Origin: Chloroflexota bacterium
GTDB lineage: Bacteria; Chloroflexota; Limnocylindria; P2-11E
NCBI GenBank assembly: GCA_013695575.1
Contig: JACDAF010000071.1
Span: 1 to 5,095, forward strand
Length of the DNA: 5,095 nt
Direction of reading: 5' to 3'
The notes beneath the pieces are model-generated. The model was given only the letters and a program-made list of their open reading frames with translations. It was not told the origin of the DNA and made no database searches. How positions within the stretch are numbered: position 1 is the stretch's first letter; each line of letters starts with the position of its first letter. A program made the position numbers and the translations under genes. Shown piece by piece: positions 1 to 5,095 of the stretch.

Positions 1-962
1 CCCTTCTCGGCGCTCCAGTGGCTCGAGATGAGCATGATCGACGTGTCCGGCAGGAAGTACTGCCCATCGCGGTTGGCTTTCTGCCCGTGGAACGGATAGC
101 GGCCGGGAAAGCGGATGGTCTCCTTCACCGCGCGCGTGGCCGGGTCGTAGATCACCATCCGGTCCGAGGGCTTCTCGAGGAATCCCGAGGACGACGACCA
201 CAGCTCGCTGAAATCGGGCGTGAAGTAGACGTCATGGACGTCCGCCACATTCACCATCGTGACGCTGTTCGTCTCGAGGTCGTACATGCGGAGATGATTC
301 GCAGCCATCGAATTCGTCAGCGTGAACCACAGCTGAGTGGGCTTCGAAGGGTCCATCACCGTGACATGCTGGGGCACACCGACGTTGAGCGGCGTCATGC
401 GCCAGGTGCCCACCTCGATCCTGCCGATGAAGTGGTCGCGCTCGTGCGCGGTGAAAAGCGACCGCGAGTCGGGGCTCCAGGTGATGCCGTGCGGCGTCTT
501 TCCCACAGGGAACCGCGCGATCTCCTTCATCTCGATCGGATCGATGACGGACACCTGGTTGCTCGATCGCTGCGCGACCGCGACGTACTTCCCGTCGGGC
601 GAGACGGAGACGTTGTGCGGCCAGCCGCCCTGCGGGATCCTCTTCACGACCTCGAAACCGGTCGTGGCGCTGCCCTCGAGGACCCACACCTCACCGGTAC
701 CGCCTGAGTACGGGCCCTCCGAAGCGACGAAGACGCGGAGCTTGCTTGGCCCGGACGGTGTCGGGACCGGAGTGGGCACCGGGGTAGTGACCGGGGTCGG
801 CTCGGGTGACGGTATCGCGGTCTGCTCCACCGCCGCCACGACGACGCGCGGCGCCTCCGCGGGCGTGATCGGCTCCGGCTCGAGGGGCCGCGAAAGGGTG
901 CCGCTGCCACATGCGGACACGATGAGCGCGAGCAGACACAAGATCGCCGCCAGTGCCCTCAT
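1..962 (-). CDS. YVTN/YncE-like beta-propeller lipoprotein, 3' end cut by the window edge
   Basis: The frame is open from the ATG at 962-960 to the left edge, giving 320 visible residues. The N-terminus MRALAAILCLLALIVSAC is a lipoprotein signal peptide with lipobox V-S-A-C, predicting lipid attachment at C18. A Pro/Thr/Glu-rich tether follows to about residue 72, then repeated beta-propeller blades with SPDGKYVAVAQ (121-131), NQVSVID (135-141) and SPDSRSLFTAHE (163-174). These are the S-P-D-G and V-x-V-I-D patterns of YVTN/YncE-type propellers. Histidines H116, H158, H199, H243 and H292 recur every 41-49 residues, one per blade, mostly as P-H or near P. Such proteins are surface or periplasmic binding scaffolds or, in cytochrome d1 relatives, haem carriers; nothing here fixes a ligand. 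The start is set by the signal peptide, as no Shine-Dalgarno or upstream in-frame start is apparent. The missing part probably completes the last blades. Confidence 0.88.
   Translation of the reverse strand, partial: MRALAAILCLLALIVSACGSGTLSRPLEPEPITPAEAPRVVVAAVEQTAIPSPEPTPVTTPVPTPVPTPSGPSKLRVFVASEGPYSGGTGEVWVLEGSATTGFEVVKRIPQGGWPHNVSVSPDGKYVAVAQRSSNQVSVIDPIEMKEIARFPVGKTPHGITWSPDSRSLFTAHERDHFIGRIEVGTWRMTPLNVGVPQHVTVMDPSKPTQLWFTLTNSMAANHLRMYDLETNSVTMVNVADVHDVYFTPDFSELWSSSSGFLEKPSDRMVIYDPATRAVKETIRFPGRYPFHGQKANRDGQYFLPDTSIMLISSHWSAEK
753..800 (-). repeat. Tetrapeptide Thr/Pro repeat in the lipoprotein tether
   Basis: Four consecutive 12-base units encode PTPV-TTPV-PTPV-PTPS at residues 55-70 of the lipoprotein. 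The codons vary between units, so it is an imperfect DNA repeat kept at protein level. It forms an extended linker between the lipidated Cys and the propeller, a common arrangement in surface lipoproteins and a plausible site of O-glycosylation (inference). Confidence 0.7.
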
Positions 963-1087
963 CCCGATGGCAGTATGCCGAAGTTGCGGCTCAGCCGGGA
1001 GAGCGAACCGGTGGCAAAGCCGGGGCCGGAGTGCGCCAGCCGGGCCCGTGTCAAGGACCGACAACGTGAGCCGTCGAGCTGGCGATC
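963..1087. other. 125-base intergenic stretch with weak promoter-like elements
   Basis: No gene is seen here. On the minus strand a perfect TTGACA lies at 1054-1049, but the sequence 16-18 bases further on is GC-rich (CTCCGG) and unlike a -10 box. CATACT at 981-976 is a 4-of-6 match to TATAAT and ends 13 bases before the ATG of the lipoprotein gene. An inverted repeat, CGCCAGC (1034-1040) and GCTGGCG (1078-1084), flanks the TTGACA, and CGGGCCCG at 1041-1048 is a perfect palindrome. There is no hairpin followed by T's that would end transcription of the upstream pair. The elements may be fortuitous. Confidence 0.3.
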
Positions 1088-1486
1088 TCATGGACGGAGG
1101 TAGCCGACGACCGCCGCCTCGACGTTGCCGGGTGCGGGCCGGATGCGGAAGGCGACCACCGCCTCCTGCGTCCCGCCGCCCGACAGGATGCGCACGGTGA
1201 CCTCGGCGACCTCCTCGCGTTGGCCGTCTCGCACCGTGAAGCGGATGACGACATCCTCGGCGGCCTCCATGCCGGTGTTTTCGATGTCCACGGGCAGGTA
1301 GTACGTCCCCGACTCCTGGCGCACCTCGGCGAAAAGCGGAGTCGCCACGATCGACGCGGGCAGCTGAGCCTGCAGGTACGGAAGACCCGCCAGCGCGAGG
1401 AGGCCGCCGACGATCACGACGCTCGCTGCGAGCGTCGCCCATTCCGCGGCCGTGCGGCCCTGGCGCTGGCGTCGCTTCGTGCTCAT
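1088..1486 (-). CDS. TIGR02588-type small membrane-anchored protein, function unknown
   Basis: The product has 132 residues. It starts with a basic tip (MSTKRRQRQGR), then one membrane helix at about 15-36 (WATLAASVVIVGGLLALAGL), so the rest should lie outside the cytoplasm with a short cytoplasmic N-terminus. The remainder, about 46-130, is rich in alternating strand patterns, for example YYLPVDIENTGMEAAEDVVI and EVAEVTVRILSGGG. This resembles a small immunoglobulin-like or CARDB-like beta sandwich with the typical N-T-G turn. This matches the TIGR02588 family, known as the constant companion of TIGR02587. The ATG shares four bases (ATGA) with the stop of the upstream membrane gene, and no Shine-Dalgarno is evident, so translation by coupling is likely and the two products probably form a complex. 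Function is unknown. Confidence 0.85.
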   Translation of the reverse strand: MSTKRRQRQGRTAAEWATLAASVVIVGGLLALAGLPYLQAQLPASIVATPLFAEVRQESGTYYLPVDIENTGMEAAEDVVIRFTVRDGQREEVAEVTVRILSGGGTQEAVVAFRIRPAPGNVEAAVVGYLRP

Positions 1487-2316
1487 ATGAGTGCCCGGCT
1501 CGCGGCGCCGCCGATCGTCGCCGGGAACCCGAGCACGATCGTCTCTGTCACCATCTCGTGGACCGGGTCCGCGGCCCCGAGCTGGTCGAAGAGGACCAGC
1601 GCGACGAACGCGATGGCGAGCGATACGACGTACGACAGCGCCGTCTCGCCGATGGGGTCTTGGAAGGGGCCTTGCTGGGCGCGGCGCTGCTCGTACCTCC
1701 CGAATCGGCTCTCGAAGACGATCGCGTAGCCCACCACCAGCGAGAGCGCGATCAGAGCCGCCAGGTGCGCAAGGCTCAGCTCGGCCGCGAGCATGGGAAT
1801 CTCCTCCGTCGGCGCGATGCTGAACGAAAGAAAGACCGCACCGACCGCGGTGGCGCCCAGATCGAAGACCGACTCACGCCAGGGACTACGCCCGGGTCCG
1901 GCGGAATCAGTTCCCTCAGCCGGGCGCAAGATGGCGTTCGCGAACGATGCGCCGATGCTGAGCGGTATCGTCTGGACCACGATGAGGCCGACGCTCGCGT
2001 GGAGCGGATGCCCAGGCCCGATGCGATCAAGCACGAGGAGCACGATCGTGGCCGCGGCGGCGCCCACGGCGACCGCCTCGAGCGCCTGCTCGAGATCGGA
2101 GACGAGCGTCCGGTCCTTGTCCTTGAAGCCCGACACGTGGACAAGCGCAAGGTTCGCGGCAAAGCCGAAGGCGAGGAGCCCTGCGAGCTTCAAGGGCTCG
2201 AGGTGCGTGCCGACCCACCACATCTCCATGGTCATGACCAGCGGGATGCCGAAGATGAAGGCGCCCGCGAGCGCGCGCGTGTAGCCGTCGAGCTCCGCGC
2301 GCCAGCCGCCGCTCAT
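1483..2316 (-). CDS. TIGR02587/DUF2391-type multi-span membrane protein, function unknown
   Basis: The 277-residue product is mostly hydrophobic. I see seven or eight likely membrane segments: about 15-35, 42-62, 79-99, 105-128, 150-168, 181-203, 226-246 and 254-275. It opens with a short hydrophilic stretch followed by ALAGAFIFGIPLVMTMEMWW. Charged loops include FKDKDRTLVSDLEQALE (64-80) and RFGRYEQRRAQQGPFQD (204-220). A conserved-looking APTEEIP (168-174) sits at the end of one helix, where acidic residues next to the membrane could be functional. Overall layout and the partner gene fit the family TIGR02587, a putative integral membrane protein of unknown function that is known to pair with TIGR02588. 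Family assignment is from memory of the pattern, not a search. The gene starts 32 bases after atpC, too little for a convincing own promoter, so read-through from the atp operon is likely. No clear Shine-Dalgarno was seen. Its stop overlaps the next start. Confidence 0.85.
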   Translation of the reverse strand: MSGGWRAELDGYTRALAGAFIFGIPLVMTMEMWWVGTHLEPLKLAGLLAFGFAANLALVHVSGFKDKDRTLVSDLEQALEAVAVGAAAATIVLLVLDRIGPGHPLHASVGLIVVQTIPLSIGASFANAILRPAEGTDSAGPGRSPWRESVFDLGATAVGAVFLSFSIAPTEEIPMLAAELSLAHLAALIALSLVVGYAIVFESRFGRYEQRRAQQGPFQDPIGETALSYVVSLAIAFVALVLFDQLGAADPVHEMVTETIVLGFPATIGGAASRALI

Positions 2317-2348
2317 GTCAGGCGAACGGTCGGAGCTCGGGCGGCCCG

Positions 2349-2759
2349 CTACACACGACGGCGCCTCCGCTGGCTCACCCGGAGGCGAACGAGCGAGCGC
2401 TCAAGTGACACGCGCGCGCGGGCCTCCTCGGCCGGCGAGGACGCCGTCGCGAGCTGCTGTTGCGCCGCGTCGCGCGCGGCCTGCGCGCGGGCCTCATCGA
2501 TCTCGTCGGCGGGCTCGGCAGCGTCGGTCAGAACGGTGACACGGTCCCCGCGGACGTCCATGAACCCTCCGAAGACCGCGAGCACCTCCTCGGCGCCACC
2601 CCGCTTCACGCGGAACTCGCCGGGGCCGAGCGTCGTGAGCAGCGGCGCGTGGTGCGGGAGGATGCCGAGATACCCCTCGCTGCCGGGAGCGATCACCATA
2701 TCGACCTCGTCGTCGTAGACCTGACGCTCCGGCGTGAGGATCTCGAGCCGCAGGGGCAT
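2349..2759 (-). CDS. atpC: ATP synthase F1 subunit epsilon
   Basis: Epsilon is the small stalk subunit that links gamma to the c-ring and inhibits ATP hydrolysis through its C-terminal helices. It has 136 residues, normal for the family. The N-terminal beta-sandwich shows LRLEILTPERQVYDDEVD (3-20) and the hallmark APGSEGYLGILPHHAPLLT (24-42). This is followed by a strand-rich part to about residue 82 and a predicted helical hairpin to the end. IDEARA (87-92) matches exactly the I/L-D-x-x-R-A motif associated with ATP binding in bacterial epsilon chains. The last residues are SQRRRRRV, a very basic tip to the second helix. The start is the only one giving the canonical N-terminus; its Shine-Dalgarno is weak (GGGGA 11 bases away, or TAGG closer). 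It ends with TAG 32 bases before the next gene, with no terminator between them. Confidence 0.95.
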   Translation of the reverse strand: MPLRLEILTPERQVYDDEVDMVIAPGSEGYLGILPHHAPLLTTLGPGEFRVKRGGAEEVLAVFGGFMDVRGDRVTVLTDAAEPADEIDEARAQAARDAAQQQLATASSPAEEARARVSLERSLVRLRVSQRRRRRV

Positions 2760-2773
2760 TGCCTACTGCGTCC

Positions 2774-2791
2774 CCGCGCAGCAGGGCGCGG
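2774..2791 (-). promoter_or_regulatory. GC hairpin between atpD and atpC
   Basis: The minus strand reads CCGCGC-CCTGCT-GCGCGG, a perfect six-pair all-GC stem with a six-base loop. It lies in the 69-base gap between the beta stop and the epsilon start. The 3' arm ends 14 bases before the atpC ATG and abuts GGGGA, the best Shine-Dalgarno-like stretch there (the G-run begins inside the arm). No T-run follows, so it does not look like an intrinsic terminator. A role in tuning epsilon translation or protecting mRNA ends is inference; in GC-rich DNA a chance stem of this size is possible. Confidence 0.4.
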
Positions 2792-2828
2792 CAGGACCGC
2801 TGGACCTTGCGACGCGGAGGACGTCCAC

Positions 2829-4277
<1,449 letters not shown>

Positions 4278-4280
4278 TCG

Positions 4281-5095
4281 CTATCCCTTCAGGGCTTCGG
4301 CGCCCGAGGCGATTTCCAGCATTTCTCTCGTGATCCGACCTTGACGCGCCTTGTTCGCGGCGAGCGCGAGCTCGCTGATGAGATCGCCCGCGGCGTCGGT
4401 CGCGTTGCGCATGGCGACCATCTGCGCCGAGAACTGCGAGGCTTTGGACTCCAGGATCGCCTGGTACACGGCGACCTCGACGAACCGCGGCAGGATCAGG
4501 TTGAGGACCGTCTCAGGGTCCGGCTCGAAGATGTACTGGAGCGGTGGCAGGTCGTCGATGTCCTCCTCCTCCGGGACGAGCGGCAGGAGCCGGCGGATCG
4601 TCGGCTCCTGGCGGAGCGTGTTGATGAAGCGGGTGAACGCGAGGTGGACCTCATCGACCTCACCTTTGAGGAACTCCTCGACGGCGACGCGCGCGATGAC
4701 GTTCGTATCGGCCGTAGTGGGCCGGTCGGGGATACCCGGGAACTCAGCGGTCAGCGGTGCGCGCAGGCGGCGCAATGAGCCGATGCCCTTGCGACCCGCC
4801 GCGACGTAGGAGACCGCAGGCTGCTCCTGTGCCCAACGCAAGGTCGATCGAAGCAAGTTCACGTTCATCGGACCGACCAGGCCACGGTCCGTGGTGACGA
4901 GGATGACCGACGCCTTCCGGATCGGGTCGCGCCGCCGCAGCAGCGGGCTCAGCTCGGGATCGGCGTACGGCGCGAGCTCGTTCAGCACCTGCCGCAGCTT
5001 CTCCTCGAACGGCCGTGAGGCGAGGACGGCCTCCTGCGCGCGGCGCATCTTCGACGCCGCCACGAGCTGCATCGCGCGCGTCAGCTGCTGGATGT
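4281..5095 (-). CDS. atpG: ATP synthase F1 subunit gamma, 5' end cut by the window edge
   Basis: This is the central rotor shaft of the F1 head of F-type ATP synthase, which couples rotation driven by the membrane F0 part to catalysis in the alpha3beta3 ring at the cytoplasmic face. About 270 codons are visible. They open inside the N-terminal helix with IQQLTRAMQLVAASKMRRAQ, the classic gamma start region. Compared with typical gamma chains only about 16 residues are missing beyond the edge, so the first ATG inside the window (5070-5072) is an internal Met. A TTDRGLVG segment matches the usual S/T-D-R-G-L-x-G motif, although the following Pro-Met is less usual. The C-terminal helix contains MVAMRNATDAAGDLI and ends with ITREMLEIASGAEA, which fits the gamma signature I-T-x-E-x2-E-x3-G-A-x-A. 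It stops with TAG three bases before atpD, so the two are surely co-transcribed. Identification is firm. Confidence 0.97.
   Translation of the reverse strand, partial: IQQLTRAMQLVAASKMRRAQEAVLASRPFEEKLRQVLNELAPYADPELSPLLRRRDPIRKASVILVTTDRGLVGPMNVNLLRSTLRWAQEQPAVSYVAAGRKGIGSLRRLRAPLTAEFPGIPDRPTTADTNVIARVAVEEFLKGEVDEVHLAFTRFINTLRQEPTIRRLLPLVPEEEDIDDLPPLQYIFEPDPETVLNLILPRFVEVAVYQAILESKASQFSAQMVAMRNATDAAGDLISELALAANKARQGRITREMLEIASGAEALKG
4285..4290 (-). promoter_or_regulatory. Shine-Dalgarno site of atpD inside the end of atpG
   Basis: On the minus strand GAAGGG sits 7 bases before the atpD ATG and lies within the last codons of atpG. It is the clearest ribosome binding site in the window and supports the start chosen for atpD at 4277. 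With only three bases between the atpG stop and the atpD ATG, translational coupling is likely. Confidence 0.7.

Noticed and set aside
1034..1084. The inverted repeat CGCCAGC/GCTGGCG as a terminator of the upstream pair.
   Set aside because: The arms are only seven bases with a 37-base spacer and no following T-run. It is too weak to call a terminator and is mentioned only in the intergenic entry.
18..1200. Plus-strand open frames of 229 and 287 codons and minus-strand frames at 232-687, 644-910 and 691-939.
   Set aside because: All overlap the lipoprotein frame, which has a signal peptide, lipobox and propeller repeats. The alternatives show only Arg/Pro/Ser-rich or His/Arg-rich sequence.
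2317..2348. GC-rich CGGGCCGCCCG on the minus strand after atpC as a terminator.
   Set aside because: The inverted arms leave a one-base loop, so the real stem would be about three pairs, and there is no T-run.
1558..2718. A 386-codon plus-strand open frame opposite the membrane gene and atpC.
   Set aside because: The composition is charged, Arg/Glu/Asp-rich and low in complexity, it has no domain, and it crosses two real genes and their gap. It is a shadow frame.

Overview
The window is a GC-rich, tightly packed bacterial chromosome segment in which every supported gene lies on the minus strand. Transcription runs from the right edge to the left. The gene order is atpG (cut off at the right edge), atpD, atpC, a polytopic membrane protein of the TIGR02587/DUF2391 type, a small membrane-anchored protein of the TIGR02588 type, and a lipoprotein with a YVTN/YncE-like beta-propeller that runs off the left edge. 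There are no RNA genes, mobile elements or CRISPR arrays, and no gene-free stretch longer than 125 bases.

Right half (about 2349-5095): this is the 3' end of an F-type ATP synthase operon, encoding the gamma, beta and epsilon subunits of the catalytic F1 head in the usual order. The gaps are 3 bases (gamma to beta) and 69 bases (beta to epsilon); the second contains a strong GC hairpin. Beta keeps the catalytic landmarks but has unusual residues in and after the P-loop region. Epsilon carries an exact I/L-D-x-x-R-A ATP-binding signature and an arginine-rich tail.

Middle (1088-2316): two uncharacterised genes follow atpC after only 32 bases and overlap each other by an ATGA. The families are known as a two-gene pair (a multi-span membrane protein plus a small companion) with no assigned function. 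Here they look like passengers or partners of the ATP synthase operon, which is the most interesting point in the window.

Left end (1-962): a secreted lipoprotein with a Thr/Pro linker and at least five visible propeller blades, each with a histidine at an equivalent position. It is separated from the pair by 125 bases and may be a separate transcription unit.

Organism: the high GC content, actinobacterial-like beta-subunit segments (such as ADDYTDPAP) and the Gram-negative-style or monoderm lipoprotein do not fix the phylum. A high-GC Chloroflexota- or Actinomycetota-like lineage is my best inference, with low confidence.
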